Part shown: positions 1 through 9,539 of the stretch, piece after piece | Layout of the letters: each line of letters begins with the position of its first letter | Numbering within the stretch: the first letter of the stretch is position 1 | NCBI RefSeq assembly: GCF_000285595.1 | Contig: NZ_HE611064.1 | Coordinates: 637,270-701,269 of the forward strand | From: Kurthia senegalensis | GTDB lineage: Bacteria; Bacillota; Bacilli; Bacillales_A; Planococcaceae | Reading direction: 5' to 3' | DNA length: 64,000 bases | Notes under the pieces: model-generated | Seen by the model: the letters and a program-made list of their open reading frames with translations, nothing else | What the model was told of the DNA's origin: nothing | Database searches by the model: none | Program-made: the position numbers and the translations under genes

Positions 1-329
1 ACTTAACATATACTGTACCGGATGAAGGCTCTAACTTATGGTTTGATAATATGGTCATTCCGAAAACGTCTAAAAACGTAGACGGTGCACACAAATTCAT
101 CAACTTCATGTTAGATCCTGAAAACGCTGCTCAAAATGCCGATTACGTAGGTTATTCAACACCAAACAAAGCGGCACTAAAATTATTAGATCCCGAAGTA
201 ACGAGCGATGAACGCTATTACCCTTCTGCAGAAGTGCGTAAAAACCTTCACGTTTACAAAAACTTAGGAAAAGAAAAAATCGGCGAATACAATGAACTAT
301 TTTTGAAATTTAAAATGTCATTGAAATAG
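1..329 (+). CDS. potD: Spermidine/putrescine ABC transporter substrate-binding protein, C-terminal part (5' end outside window)
   Basis: The reading frame is open from the first base and ends in TAA at 327-329, so only the last ~108 residues are present. The segment reads YTVPDEGSNLWFDNMVIPK, followed by an alternating AHKFINFMLDPENAA helix and GYSTPNKAAL, which is the typical C-lobe of PotD/PotF-type polyamine-binding proteins (the tail carrying the ENAA-N--Y-GY-TPN signature). The full protein would be an extracytoplasmic lipoprotein handing polyamines to PotABC; those genes would lie upstream, outside the window. A strong terminator follows 16 bases after the stop, so this is the last gene of its operon. 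Family call is by recognised motif; substrate is inferred. Confidence 0.85.
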   Translation, partial: LTYTVPDEGSNLWFDNMVIPKTSKNVDGAHKFINFMLDPENAAQNADYVGYSTPNKAALKLLDPEVTSDERYYPSAEVRKNLHVYKNLGKEKIGEYNELFLKFKMSLK

Positions 330-345
330 ACCTATTTTTCCAGAA

Positions 346-379
346 AAAGTCCTTCAACATATGTTGAAGGACTTTTTTA
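346..379 (+). terminator. Rho-independent terminator after potD
   Basis: A perfect 15-bp stem (AAAGTCCTTCAACAT and its complement) is followed by a run of T. It closes the potD operon. Confidence 0.9.
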
Positions 380-618
380 ATGAACGCTGTCTCCTGTTTA
401 TTCATTTGTTCAAATTAACAATTTTATTAATAAATCCCATTTTTAAATGTGTATAGTTATGAATCTATTTTCAAACAAATGAAAAAAAGATAGTATGACA
501 AACATTCGATGCATAAATCTTTCTCATTTTAAGTCCCATCACTCATAAATAGAATAACGAGTACGGCTCATTTTTTTCTGTTTTTCATTTGCTATACTGA
601 CTTTCGGGAGTGAAACAA

Positions 619-1891
619 ATGAAAAAGACACTTGCAGTTTTCGCATTAACTGCCGCACTATTTACGAGTGCAACAACAGCATCAGCAGAAGGAATCACAG
701 GTAAAGTTCCATCTGAGAAAACGATAAATACATATCTTACGAAACACCCTCTAGCACTATCTGAAGAACAAAAATACATAACAAAAACTTCTTCAAAAAC
801 AGTCGGTAAAACAGACAATACCGCTGCACTTAACTCATTAAACTTCGTGCGTCTTCTTACTGGCTTACCTCAAGTGAAAGAACACAAAAACTTTTCGAAC
901 ATCGCACAAACAGCGGCTTATTTAATGGATAAAAATAAAACACTTGCTCACCAAATTAGCGTTCCTGTAGGCATGAGCAGTACGAGCAAAACGTATCGAA
1001 AAGGGGCACTCGGTGGCTTATCTAGTAATATTGGTGTCGGCTATCCAAACATTCAGCGTTCGATTCTCCAAGGTTATATGTATGATGGTGGCGGAAATAT
1101 GTCGGCTGTCGGACATAGAAAATGGTTATTGAACCCTTCTCTTCGTTCTACTGGATTCGGTAAAGTAGGTGCTTACACAGCGAACTACGTCTTCGACAAC
1201 AAAGCGACAGTTAATCAACAATTAAAAGGGCTTTATAAATGGTCCGCAGCTGATTTAAATGAACCTGGTGGTTGGGGCTTAACAGCAAAAAATTATGCAT
1301 CTGCGAAAATCGCTTGGCCTGCGCAAAGTATGCCGACACAACTCATGACAACGTCGACACCTTTCTCTTTATCTCTAGGCAAAAACTTTACGATTTCAAA
1401 CAAAGTAAAAATCACGATGAAAAACGCAAAAAAACCGTTTCTATTACGTCTAACAATTTAAAAAAAGGGCAACATTATAGTGTCAGCCCTTCTGGTTACG
1501 GATATATGAACGCCATTGTTTGGAAGCCAAACACAACTGATTTTGCTTATAAAGCTGGCGAAACGTATACAATCAAAATTACCGGCTTATTGAAAAACAA
1601 TAAAGCGACGACGATCAATTACAAAGTGAAGTTCTTTAATTTAGCTACTGCATTACCAAAACCAACGTTACCAAAAACGATTTCATTGAAAAAAGGAAAA
1701 TCGTATACATTCTCAACATTGAAACGCTTTGATTATGAAACATCACCGAACGTTTCTGTAAAATCGAGCAATAAAAAACAAAAGTATCGAATACGTATAC
1801 GATTAAAGCTATTTCAAAAGGAACGTCTTACGTAACTGTAACGAATAAGGCGAAAAAACAAACACAAAAAATTAAAGTAACAATTAAATAA
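619..1891 (+). pseudogene. Secreted CAP-domain protein with C-terminal Ig-like (BIG2) repeat, two frame breaks
   Basis: The start ATG at 619 has GGGAG 8 bases upstream; an in-frame GTG at 610 overlaps that ribosome site and is less likely. The first ~25 residues are a signal peptide ending in a TASA-EG cleavage site. Next comes a CAP/SCP-like domain (ALNSLNFVRLLTGLP; DGGGNMSAVGHRKWLLNPSLRSTG), then wall-type beta modules ending in a BIG2-like unit (KAISKGTSYVTVTN). The frame is lost twice. At the A7 run 1428-1434 the correct sequence continues in the -1 frame (KTVSITSNNLKKGQHYSV). At the A6 run 1773-1778 it shifts -1 again and ends at TAA 1889-1891. One extra A in each run restores a single ~424-residue protein. 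Whether this is a true pseudogene, slippage, or base-calling error cannot be settled here. Function: extracellular, probably cell-wall associated; enzymatic role unknown. Confidence 0.8.
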
Positions 1892-1940
1892 TAATGAAAA
1901 ACCTCATCAAATATGTATTCGATGAGGTTTTTCATTATTA
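1891..1940. terminator. Strong bidirectional terminator
   Basis: Long stem AATGAAAAACCTCATC with its complement around an 11-base loop, flanked by A and T runs, directly after the CAP-domain gene. Confidence 0.9.
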
Positions 1941-2061
1941 TCATCTTTTTCCTTCTACGACTTTTTACTGATTTCGTTCAGTATAGTTGCGATGCGATTT
2001 CTCGTAAGGCTATAATCAACTTACAGTACTCATTTTTTATGGAGTAATCGGAGGGGAAAAG

Positions 2062-3228
2062 ATGAAACATCCACGCTTTACTTTAGTTTTATTAATGTTC
2101 ATTATGTTCATTACGATGAGCGGTATCGGACTAATCATTCCTATAATGCCCGCTTATTTAAAAACATTCGGGGCAGCCGGTCAAGTACTCGGCTTTTTAA
2201 TCGCCGTTATCGCTTTCGCACAATTTATTTTTTCCCCACTCGCAGGAAATTTATCCGATCGAATCGGTCGTAAAAAATTAATTGTCGTCGGGTTATTAAT
2301 TACAGGGATTGCCCAAATCGGCTTCGCTTTATCAGGTCATTTATTTGAACTTTTTTTATGGCGTTTCTTAACTGGCGTCGGAGCGGCTTTCATTATGCCT
2401 TCTGTTATGGCATATGCCGCCGATATTACAACGCTTGAAACGAGAGGGAAAGCAATGGGACTCATCGGCGCAGCCATTTCATTTGGCTTCATGATTGGAC
2501 CCGGAATCGGGGGTGCACTTTCAAACGTAAACTTGCATTTTCCATTTTACGTAGCTGGTTCAGCAGCAATCATTACGAGTTTACTCGCACTCCTCTTCCT
2601 TACGAACATCATACCGAAAGTACCTGCTGCAAAATCGTCGAACAACATCGTGAAAGAAATTATTCGCTCGACGAAAAAACCGTACTTCATTATGCTCGTT
2701 GTCGTATTTATTTTTTCATTCGGTATCGCTAATTTCCAAGCGACATTATCGATGTACTTAACGTATAAATTTGATTACTCAGCAAACGATATTGCCATCT
2801 TAATGACTGTCGGTGGATTTGCCGGTGTCATTATACAAGGTGTATTACTGAGCCGTCTGTTTAAAAAATTCGGTGAATTAAACATCGTATTATGGAGTTT
2901 ACTCGTTGCCGCAGTCACATTTATTTGTATGATTTTCGTAAGTGGCTACTTCCTTATTTTATTCGTCGCAACAATTTTCCAAATTGCAACGACATTAATT
3001 CGCCCAGCAATCAATACACTCGTTTCCAAATCCGCTGGGGACGAACAAGGTTTTGCTGCAGGAATGAATACCGCTTATATGTCACTTGGAACGATGGTAG
3101 GTCCTGCACTTGCAGGAACACTACTCGATTGGAAATTAGATGCACCATTCGCACTCGGCGCAGTCATTTTATTCATTGGCTATCTCGTACTACGTCAATG
3201 GACGAAAAAAAAATCCAGTCTCAACTGA
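2062..3228 (+). CDS. MFS drug/H+ antiporter (TetA/NorA-like, 12 TM)
   Basis: A 388-residue, very hydrophobic protein with about 12 membrane spans, preceded by a GGAGGGGAAAAG ribosome site. It has the MFS motif A between TM2 and TM3 (GNLSDRIGRKKLI) and the motif C-like glycine-rich stretch in TM5 (GFMIGPGIGGAL) typical of drug:H+ antiporters. Expected role is efflux of small hydrophobic compounds across the cytoplasmic membrane using the proton gradient. Substrate cannot be told from sequence. It stands alone between two terminators/IS remnants. Its last codon plus stop (AAC TGA, 3223-3228) coincides with the outer end of an IS-derived repeat, so the native C-terminus may have been altered by insertion. 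The C-terminal lysine-rich tail is otherwise normal for the family. Confidence 0.85.
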   Translation: MKHPRFTLVLLMFIMFITMSGIGLIIPIMPAYLKTFGAAGQVLGFLIAVIAFAQFIFSPLAGNLSDRIGRKKLIVVGLLITGIAQIGFALSGHLFELFLWRFLTGVGAAFIMPSVMAYAADITTLETRGKAMGLIGAAISFGFMIGPGIGGALSNVNLHFPFYVAGSAAIITSLLALLFLTNIIPKVPAAKSSNNIVKEIIRSTKKPYFIMLVVVFIFSFGIANFQATLSMYLTYKFDYSANDIAILMTVGGFAGVIIQGVLLSRLFKKFGELNIVLWSLLVAAVTFICMIFVSGYFLILFVATIFQIATTLIRPAINTLVSKSAGDEQGFAAGMNTAYMSLGTMVGPALAGTLLDWKLDAPFALGAVILFIGYLVLRQWTKKKSSLN

Positions 3229-3810
3229 AGCATAATAAAAAGAAATGAGAACATAAAAAGGAAAAGACACTTTCAAAGGGATCAAATCTTTGGAAGTGTT
3301 TTTTGATGGAAAAAATATTCATACGAAACAAAAATGAAAGTGATGAACGTATGTGGAATTAAAAATGACAGGCAACTTTATCAGTAGGCAAATTAGTATG
3401 AAAAGGTGGAGTTGCGTCGTTTACAACAACTAATCGGTAAACAAGATCGTGTCGGAAAAGAACCGTTTGAAGAAAAATTAATTGAAACGTTCCATGCCAT
3501 GCCTAACGTGCGAAACGTTTGATTTTGAATAGCTTTTGAGAACAACAAATGACATTGTCGTTCAAAGCGTTCAAGCATACATCAACTACTGTACGAATAC
3601 TCGGATTTTAGCAAAGTAAAACCATCTTTCTCCAGTACAATACCGAAAAAAGATGGTTCAATAAGAATTTGACGGCGACTCCTAGTGAGCAGAAGACCCT
3701 ATAGTAAGCTTGCGAGCGAGGAGGCTTTTGCCATGCCCCAGAGGAAAGCGTCCGTCACATTTAGCTTAAAAGAAGTGTCTTTTTCACTGTCTCACTTTCA
3801 TGGGTCAGTT
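3223..3810 (+). mobile_element. IS3-family remnant, internally deleted, copy 1
   Basis: It begins AACTGA and ends GGGTCAGTT, an imperfect inverted repeat shared with two other copies (39371-39648, 57351-57893). The 5' part carries a decayed orfA (KYSYETKMK..., then LRRLQQLIGKQD). The 3' part carries the decayed end of orfB (VQAYINY-TNTRILAK-NHLSPVQYRKK), the C-terminus of an IS3-type integrase. The central catalytic region is missing and stop codons interrupt both pieces. The deletion joint (CCATGCCTAACGTG then GAAACGTTTGATTTTGAAT) is the same as in copy 3. A segment near 3672-3760 (GGCGACTCCT...GAGGAGGCTTTTGCC) resembles GC-rich repeats I remember from other Bacillaceae genomes. Confidence 0.8.
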
Positions 3811-3869
3811 CATCATTCACGTCTTTTCTTATTTGACTAAAGTTTCATTCCAGCCTCTTTTTATATTAT

Positions 3870-4997
3870 TTATTCCCCTTTGAACTGTCTTAAAAATCCG
3901 GCAACAAATTGTGTAGTAATCGGTAATAAACGCTCATCTGGGCTCATTTTTGCATCGTGTAATCCGTACGGTGTATTCGCACCTGCCCAAAACATTGCGC
4001 CAGGTAACTCTTTCAAGAAGAAACCAAAATCTTCCCCGGTCATCGCAGCATCACATTCGTACGCTGTCACACCTTCGACTTCACTCGCATACCGTAACAG
4101 CGCATTCGCACTTTTCTCTTCATTGAACACTTGATAATAGCCAGAACCCCAGTCAATTGTTACTTCACAATCGTACGCTATTTCTGTTGCTTTACATAAT
4201 TTCGTAATACGCTCTTTAATCAACGTCATTGATTCAGCAGACATCGTGCGAATCGTTCCTTCTAAACGAGCATTCGCCGCAACAATGTTTTGAACGACAC
4301 CACTCGTCATTTTACCAATCGTCACGACACCGCTATCGAGTGGATCGATATTACGGCTAACAATCGTTTGCAACTGCAAAATTAAATTCGCGGCAACGAC
4401 CGTCATGTCTTTCGTTAAATGCGGACGCGCTGCATGGCCACCTTGTCCTTTCAAATCAATGAAAAGTTCAGACGTATTTGCAAAAAGCATCCCCGGTCTT
4501 GTCGCTACTGTACCAACAGGATATTCTGGTGCGATATGACAAGCAAATATGTAGTCTGGCACAAGTTCTGGACGCGATTCTTTTAAATAAGCAAGCATCG
4601 GTTTTGCTCCACCCGGGCTTTCTTCTGCTGGTTGGAAGTAAATAATCATCGTTTCATCTGGTTGTTCTTTTGCAAAATCTGCTACAAGTCCGAGTGCAAT
4701 CGTCATATGACAATCGTGTCCACACGCATGCATATAGCCTTCGTGTTTTGACGCAAAAGGAAGATCCGTCTCTTCTGCAATAGCAAGTGCATCAATATCT
4801 GTACGCCAGCCAATTTTTAACGTTGGATTTTTCCCTTCAATTTTTAAAATAATCCCCGTACGCCACGTCTCTACCTCAAAATAAGGCTGTTTGACTTGTT
4901 CAATCGCCGCTAATAAATAGTGCTGCGTTTTGAATTCTTCAAAGCCGACTTCTGGAATTTGATGTAAGTCTCGACGCATTTCTACTAATGGTTTCAT
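3870..4997 (-). CDS. dapL: N-acetyldiaminopimelate deacetylase (M20 family)
   Basis: 375 residues; M20 metallopeptidase fold. Metal-binding and catalytic motifs are visible: GWRTDIDALAI, ACGHDCHM, FQPAEESPGGA, and a C-terminal MTGEDFGFF. The protein matches B. subtilis YkuR in order and content. It removes acetate from N-acetyl-LL-2,6-diaminopimelate in the acetylase branch of lysine/DAP synthesis, in the cytosol. Start ATG has an AGGAG site (ATAGGAGTGTTTAG). The upstream gene is dapH, which makes the acetylated intermediate, so the pair forms a pathway unit; a terminator hairpin (5016-5050) sits in the 61-bp gap between them. The alternative annotation as a generic amidohydrolase is less likely given the context. 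Confidence 0.9.
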   Translation of the reverse strand: MKPLVEMRRDLHQIPEVGFEEFKTQHYLLAAIEQVKQPYFEVETWRTGIILKIEGKNPTLKIGWRTDIDALAIAEETDLPFASKHEGYMHACGHDCHMTIALGLVADFAKEQPDETMIIYFQPAEESPGGAKPMLAYLKESRPELVPDYIFACHIAPEYPVGTVATRPGMLFANTSELFIDLKGQGGHAARPHLTKDMTVVAANLILQLQTIVSRNIDPLDSGVVTIGKMTSGVVQNIVAANARLEGTIRTMSAESMTLIKERITKLCKATEIAYDCEVTIDWGSGYYQVFNEEKSANALLRYASEVEGVTAYECDAAMTGEDFGFFLKELPGAMFWAGANTPYGLHDAKMSPDERLLPITTQFVAGFLRQFKGE

Positions 4998-5015
4998 CTA
5001 AACACTCCTATTTAT

Positions 5016-5050
5016 AAAAAAAGCCGCCTCAAATAAACAATTGAGGCGAC
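5016..5050 (-). terminator. Terminator-like hairpin between dapH and dapL
   Basis: Reading on the minus strand: a 10-bp stem GTCGCCTCAA / TTGAGGCGGC followed by seven T. It lies inside the dapH-dapL pair and should reduce dapL expression relative to dapH. Confidence 0.75.
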
Positions 5051-5058
5051 TTACTTTA

Positions 5059-5772
5059 TTAAATTTTACGCAAGTCTTGCATAATTTCAGTTTTTGATTT
5101 TGTTTTTTCATCGATTTCTTTAATAACACGTGCAGGTACGCCCGCAACGACTGTGTATGCAGGAACATTTTGTGTCACGATTGCTCCAGCTGCAACAACT
5201 GCACCTTCACCGACGTGTACGCCTTCTAAAATAACCGCATTGGCACCGACCATTACATTCTTCTCAAGAATAACAGGATCTGCGCTTGGTGGCTCAATTA
5301 CGCCGGCTAAAACAGCGCCTGCGCCTACGTGACAATCTTCGCCAACTGTTGCACGACCGCCTAATACAGCGTTCATGTCAATCATCGTACGTGCGCCAAT
5401 TTCTGCACCGATGTTAATGACTGCACCCATCATAATGACCGCATTATCACCGATTGTTACTTCATCACGAATAATTGCACCTGGCTCAATGCGAGCATTA
5501 ATACCTTTTAAGTCCAATGTTGGAACTGCTGAATTACGTCGATCATTTTCAACAACATAATCTTCAATTGTTGTTGCGTTTGCTTCTAATACAGGCGCAA
5601 TTTCTTGCCAGTTGCCGAATACGACCGCTGTATTTCCTTCGCCGAACACTTGGCTTTCTTCACCGTATGATAACTTCGCAACACCTTCACCTTTAACGTA
5701 AACTTTGACCGGTGTTGCTTTTTTAGCATCCGCTAAATATTGAATGATTTCTTGTGCAGTTAATTTTTGCAT
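5059..5772 (-). CDS. dapH: 2,3,4,5-tetrahydropyridine-2,6-dicarboxylate N-acetyltransferase
   Basis: 237 residues, the usual DapH length (YkuQ). A short N-terminal alpha/beta part is followed by a left-handed beta-helix built of hexapeptide repeats ([60 protein letters not shown]), a trimeric acyltransferase fold. It transfers acetyl from acetyl-CoA to tetrahydrodipicolinate, the first step of the acetylated DAP/lysine branch; DapL downstream performs the matching deacetylation. ATG start with an AGGAGG ribosome site. Divergence of the family from DapD (succinylase) is supported by the neighbour DapL rather than by a residue I can point to. Confidence 0.93.
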   Translation of the reverse strand: MQKLTAQEIIQYLADAKKATPVKVYVKGEGVAKLSYGEESQVFGEGNTAVVFGNWQEIAPVLEANATTIEDYVVENDRRNSAVPTLDLKGINARIEPGAIIRDEVTIGDNAVIMMGAVINIGAEIGARTMIDMNAVLGGRATVGEDCHVGAGAVLAGVIEPPSADPVILEKNVMVGANAVILEGVHVGEGAVVAAGAIVTQNVPAYTVVAGVPARVIKEIDEKTKSKTEIMQDLRKI

Positions 5773-5835
5773 TGAGACGTGCCTCCTATGTATTAAATGA
5801 ATTAATATACATTGTACACGACTTTTTCAGAAATT

Positions 5836-6732
5836 TCACTTATTTTTAGAATAATCATATAAACATTGCGCTTGTTGCTTCACAATGTCTGTAAATGCTT
5901 GTACTTGGCGGAGTTGTAAAGACGTTTCATAACCAATTAACCACGTATCTCGCGTTAATTCGAATGCTTCGGTATCTGCATTTAAATCGATTTTATGAAT
6001 ATTTTCATGTCCGCTTAATGTAATCGACGGTAAAATCGCATAACCAATCCCATTCAATGCCATTTGTTTACACGTTTCAATTTGGTCTACGATAATTTGA
6101 TGTTTCGGATTAGACGTAAAATGGCGTTGCCACCATTGTTGAATTTCTTGATAGTAATTCGAGTCACTTTTAAACTGAATAAACGGTCTTTCCGTTTCAA
6201 ATACTTCGTCTAACGATTCAATTTCTGTATCGACTAAATAAAGTGTATCGCGGAATAAATGTTCTTTCGGACCTTTCCAATCCGTATGACCACGTATAAT
6301 GCCAATATGTGCTTCCCCTTCATAAATTGCTTTCAAAATTTCTGAACTCCACCCTGTAATAAGTGAAATTTTTGCATCTGGATAAAGCGTCACAAACTCT
6401 TTCAACACTTTCGGTAGCCACGTATGACCAACAATTGAAGCACACGCAATTTTTAACGTTCCGTGCACTTTCGAATTCAATGCTTGAATCGTTTCAAACA
6501 CTTCTTCTCGTTTATTTAACATTTCATTTGCATACTGAATCACAAGTTCTCCAGGTGGTGTCGCTGTCAAACCTTTTTGGGAACGTAAAAACAACTTCGC
6601 TCCCCAGTCTTTCTCAATTGTTTGCAGGCGTTGTGAAAGAGCTGGCTGCGATAAAAATAAGCGTTCTGCCGCACGACGCATATTCCCTTCTTCTGCTAAT
6701 ACTTTCATCATTTCCGCTTCCGATGTCGTCAT
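5836..6732 (-). CDS. ccpC: LysR-family regulator CcpC
   Basis: 298 residues: N-terminal winged helix-turn-helix (NMRRAAERLFLSQPALSQRLQTIEKDWGAKLFLRSQKGLTATPPG) and a C-terminal periplasmic-binding-like effector domain. Sequence blocks such as SLITGWSSEILKAIYEGEAHIGIIRG and QIETCKQMALNGIGYAILPS are those of CcpC. In B. subtilis CcpC represses citZ and citB and responds to citrate, linking carbon supply to the citric-acid branch. Here it sits between ykuL/darB and the dapH-dapL pair exactly as in B. subtilis, which supports orthology. ATG start with AGGAGG 8 bases upstream. Target promoters are not in this window. Confidence 0.9.
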   Translation of the reverse strand: MTTSEAEMMKVLAEEGNMRRAAERLFLSQPALSQRLQTIEKDWGAKLFLRSQKGLTATPPGELVIQYANEMLNKREEVFETIQALNSKVHGTLKIACASIVGHTWLPKVLKEFVTLYPDAKISLITGWSSEILKAIYEGEAHIGIIRGHTDWKGPKEHLFRDTLYLVDTEIESLDEVFETERPFIQFKSDSNYYQEIQQWWQRHFTSNPKHQIIVDQIETCKQMALNGIGYAILPSITLSGHENIHKIDLNADTEAFELTRDTWLIGYETSLQLRQVQAFTDIVKQQAQCLYDYSKNK

Positions 6733-6807
6733 TAAAAAAACCTCCTAATAACATTAATTTCATTGTATCAGAGTAATTGAGAATCGTGTTCATATACGCT
6801 TAAAACG

Positions 6808-6847
6808 AAAAAAGATAGCCGAAACGACAAACGTTCCGCTATCTTTT
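6808..6847 (-). terminator. Terminator downstream of darB
   Basis: Minus-strand stem AGATAGCGGAACG / CGTTTCGGCTATCT with a T run; separates darB from ccpC. Confidence 0.85.
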
Positions 6848-6853
6848 TACTAC

Positions 6854-7291
6854 TTATGATTGATAAACATATTTTTTTAATTGTTTTAAAATAACACGAC
6901 GTGTCATAATGCCGACGAAATGATGGTCATCATCTACTACACATAAAAAAGCATGATTAATGACTAAATCTAACGCTCTTTTAAATGTTTCATGTACGTT
7001 CAATGTCGCAATTTGTTCATCCATTACATCATCTACACACGTATCTTCTAATTTTTCATATTCAATTCGTTCTAACCCTAAGATGGAATCCATAATCATT
7101 CGAGCACTGATCAAACCACAAAAATGAAATTGTGCATCAAGTACGGGAATTGCCGAATAACCACTCTTCGTCAGCACAAGTAATGCATGTTCTACGTTAT
7201 TTCCTAATTGAACGTGTGCGACTTTTTCAGCAGGAATGATAAACTCTTCTACGGGCATTTCTAAAAACTCTCTTTTGCTCAAAGAAATCAT
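6854..7291 (-). CDS. darB: CBS-pair protein, c-di-AMP receptor DarB/CbpB (YkuL)
   Basis: 145 residues, two CBS motifs and nothing else: residues ~10-65 (FIIPAEKVAHVQLGNNVEHALLVLTKSGYSAIPVLD) and ~80-140 (CVDDVMDEQIATL...FLCVVDDDHHFVGIMTRR). Length and sequence match B. subtilis YkuL (DarB) and Listeria CbpB, which bind cyclic di-AMP and, in the apo state, interact with Rel and pyruvate carboxylase. Start ATG with AAGGGG nine bases upstream. It has its own terminator and lies next to ccpC as in B. subtilis. The ligand is inferred from orthology. A RelQ-type alarmone synthetase (41351-42031) and a Ktr potassium channel subunit are also in this window. Confidence 0.88.
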   Translation of the reverse strand: MISLSKREFLEMPVEEFIIPAEKVAHVQLGNNVEHALLVLTKSGYSAIPVLDAQFHFCGLISARMIMDSILGLERIEYEKLEDTCVDDVMDEQIATLNVHETFKRALDLVINHAFLCVVDDDHHFVGIMTRRVILKQLKKYVYQS

Positions 7292-7430
7292 CTTCCAGAA
7301 CCCCTTTTTCTCTATTGCTTTTAAGTCCTTCTTTTTTCATCATATCATAAGCATCTCTTTTCATTCTACTCATAACATTTTGATAAAATCGATGAAAAGA
7401 ATACTTATAGCAAAAGCAATCTAGCGTTAT

Positions 7431-9536
7431 TTATTCTTCATCATTCAATACGCGATACGCTTGCTTCAGAAAAACATTTTGACTATCGACAGCCTTTTGA
7501 CCACGTTGCTCTTTATAATGATACACCCCATTCGCATCTTGTACGCGTGCTTTCACATTATCTTCTAATTCTGTATTAACCGCATCCATAATACGTTGTT
7601 TAATCGTCGTATCAAAAATTGGGAATAAAATTTCCACACGTTTAATCATATTGCGCGTCATCATATCTGCCGAAGATAAGTATAATTTATTCTCCCCATT
7701 ATGATGGAACCAATAAATACGCGAATGCTCTAAAAATCGCCCAACGATACTCGTCACCGTAATATGTTCACTAATGCCTGGAATACCTGGGCGTAAGCAA
7801 CAAATACCACGAATAATCAAATCAACGTGCACACCGGCAATTGATGCTTCGTATAACTTCATAATTAAAGCTTTATCTGTAAGCGAGTTCATTTTAGCCT
7901 TAATAGCCCCGTTACCAAATTGTTTATGAAAAGCAATTTCTTCATCAATCAAACGTAAAAACGCATCCCGAATATCGTACGGGGATACGACAAGATGTCC
8001 AAAGTCTGGTTTATTCGTATAACCACTTAAATAATTAAAGAAGTTCGTCGCATCGACACCAATTTTTTTATTCGTCGTAATGATGCCCATATCCGTATAA
8101 ATTTTAGCTGTCGCATCGTTGTAATTCCCCGTTCCTAAATGAACAAAGCGCTCAATACGACCTTGTCGTTTACGAACGACGAGCGTAATTTTAGAATGTG
8201 TTTTTAAATTGTGCATGCCATAAATAACGAGGCAACCCGCTTGCTCTAATTCTTTCGCCCAGTGTACGTTATTTTCCTCGTCAAAACGTGCCTTCAACTC
8301 AACGAGAACGGTTACTTGCTTGCCATTCTCCGCTGCTTGCTTCAATGCACGAATGACCGGTGAGTTGCCACTTACACGATACAACGTTTGCTTAATCGCT
8401 AAAACGTCTGGATCCTGTGCCGCATCTGTTACAAAATCAACGATCGGTTGGAAAGACTCGTACGGGTGATGGAAGAAAATATCTTCTTTTAATGCTTTTT
8501 CGAATAAATCTTCATCATACGCAAGTGATTCAGGTGCTTGCGGAATAAAACTTTCGTATTCAAGTGATTCGCGCCCTTCTGCGACCATCTTACAAAAACT
8601 GAATAAAAACGTTAAATCAAGAGGGCCATCTAAACGGAAAATTTGTGCATCCCAATCCTCTAATTCTTCTAAAAGAAATTCGAGTACGTTGTCATCAATT
8701 TCTCCTGAACGTACTTCAATGCGCGTCGTCGCTCCCCATTTTCGTTTCTTCAATTCTTTTTCAATTTCAACGAGTAAATCACGCGCGCCTTCTTCGTGAA
8801 TCGTCAAATCTGCATTTCGTGTAAGTCGGAATGATTGAACGGATTTCACTTTGTATCCTAAAAATAGTTCATCGATGTTTTGAACGATCATATCTTCTAG
8901 CAATACGCCGCAAATTTCATCCATTGCACTTGGGATACGAATAACACGGTCTAGTACAGACGGTACTTGAACGATAGCTACTTTTTCTTTTAACTCTTCC
9001 TCATCATTTTGTTGCTCTAAAATGACGATTAAATTTTGCGTTTTATTTAATAATGTTGGAAAAGGACGATAGGCATCCACGGCAATTGGCGTCAATACTG
9101 GGAAAATCGTTTCGTCAAAATACGTTTGAACGTACTCGCGCTGTTCCACATTTAAATGCTTCGTTTTCAAAATTGAAATCTGTTCTTTCGGCAACTCGTT
9201 ATAAACGAGCTGCTTGTATACGTCCATTTGACGTGTAATCAATTGGCGTGTACGCGCTTCAATACGCGCCAGTTGTTCTTTCGGCGTGAGCCCCGCTTTG
9301 TTTTCTGGTTTATGAAAATTCGCTTTAACTTGGTCTTGTAACCCTGCTACACGTACCATAAAAAACTCATCTAAATTCGAGCTAAAGATTGCTAAAAAAC
9401 GTAACCGTTCTAACAATGGATTACGTTCATCTTCCGCTTCTTCTAATACGCGTTCATTGAAGGCTAACCAGCTTAATTCTCGGTTGTTATAATATTTTGG
9501 TAAAGCAATTTCTTCTAAGGTAGCTAACTGATTCAT
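7431..9536 (-). CDS. ppk: Polyphosphate kinase
   Basis: 701 residues, full length for PPK1. The N-terminal helical domain (NNRELSWLAFNERVLEEA) is followed by the head domain and two PLD-like C-terminal domains. The autophosphorylated histidine lies in HLGTGNYNDATAKIYTD (His466), and the second conserved His is in GISEHITVTSIVGRFLEHSR. It makes inorganic polyphosphate from ATP, reversibly, in the cytosol. The start codon follows the upstream ppx stop by three bases and its AGGAAGGAT ribosome site lies within the end of ppx, so the two are co-transcribed and probably translationally coupled. Making and degrading enzymes encoded together is a common arrangement. Confidence 0.95.
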   Translation of the reverse strand: MNQLATLEEIALPKYYNNRELSWLAFNERVLEEAEDERNPLLERLRFLAIFSSNLDEFFMVRVAGLQDQVKANFHKPENKAGLTPKEQLARIEARTRQLITRQMDVYKQLVYNELPKEQISILKTKHLNVEQREYVQTYFDETIFPVLTPIAVDAYRPFPTLLNKTQNLIVILEQQNDEEELKEKVAIVQVPSVLDRVIRIPSAMDEICGVLLEDMIVQNIDELFLGYKVKSVQSFRLTRNADLTIHEEGARDLLVEIEKELKKRKWGATTRIEVRSGEIDDNVLEFLLEELEDWDAQIFRLDGPLDLTFLFSFCKMVAEGRESLEYESFIPQAPESLAYDEDLFEKALKEDIFFHHPYESFQPIVDFVTDAAQDPDVLAIKQTLYRVSGNSPVIRALKQAAENGKQVTVLVELKARFDEENNVHWAKELEQAGCLVIYGMHNLKTHSKITLVVRKRQGRIERFVHLGTGNYNDATAKIYTDMGIITTNKKIGVDATNFFNYLSGYTNKPDFGHLVVSPYDIRDAFLRLIDEEIAFHKQFGNGAIKAKMNSLTDKALIMKLYEASIAGVHVDLIIRGICCLRPGIPGISEHITVTSIVGRFLEHSRIYWFHHNGENKLYLSSADMMTRNMIKRVEILFPIFDTTIKQRIMDAVNTELEDNVKARVQDANGVYHYKEQRGQKAVDSQNVFLKQAYRVLNDEE

Positions 9537-9539
9537 ACT

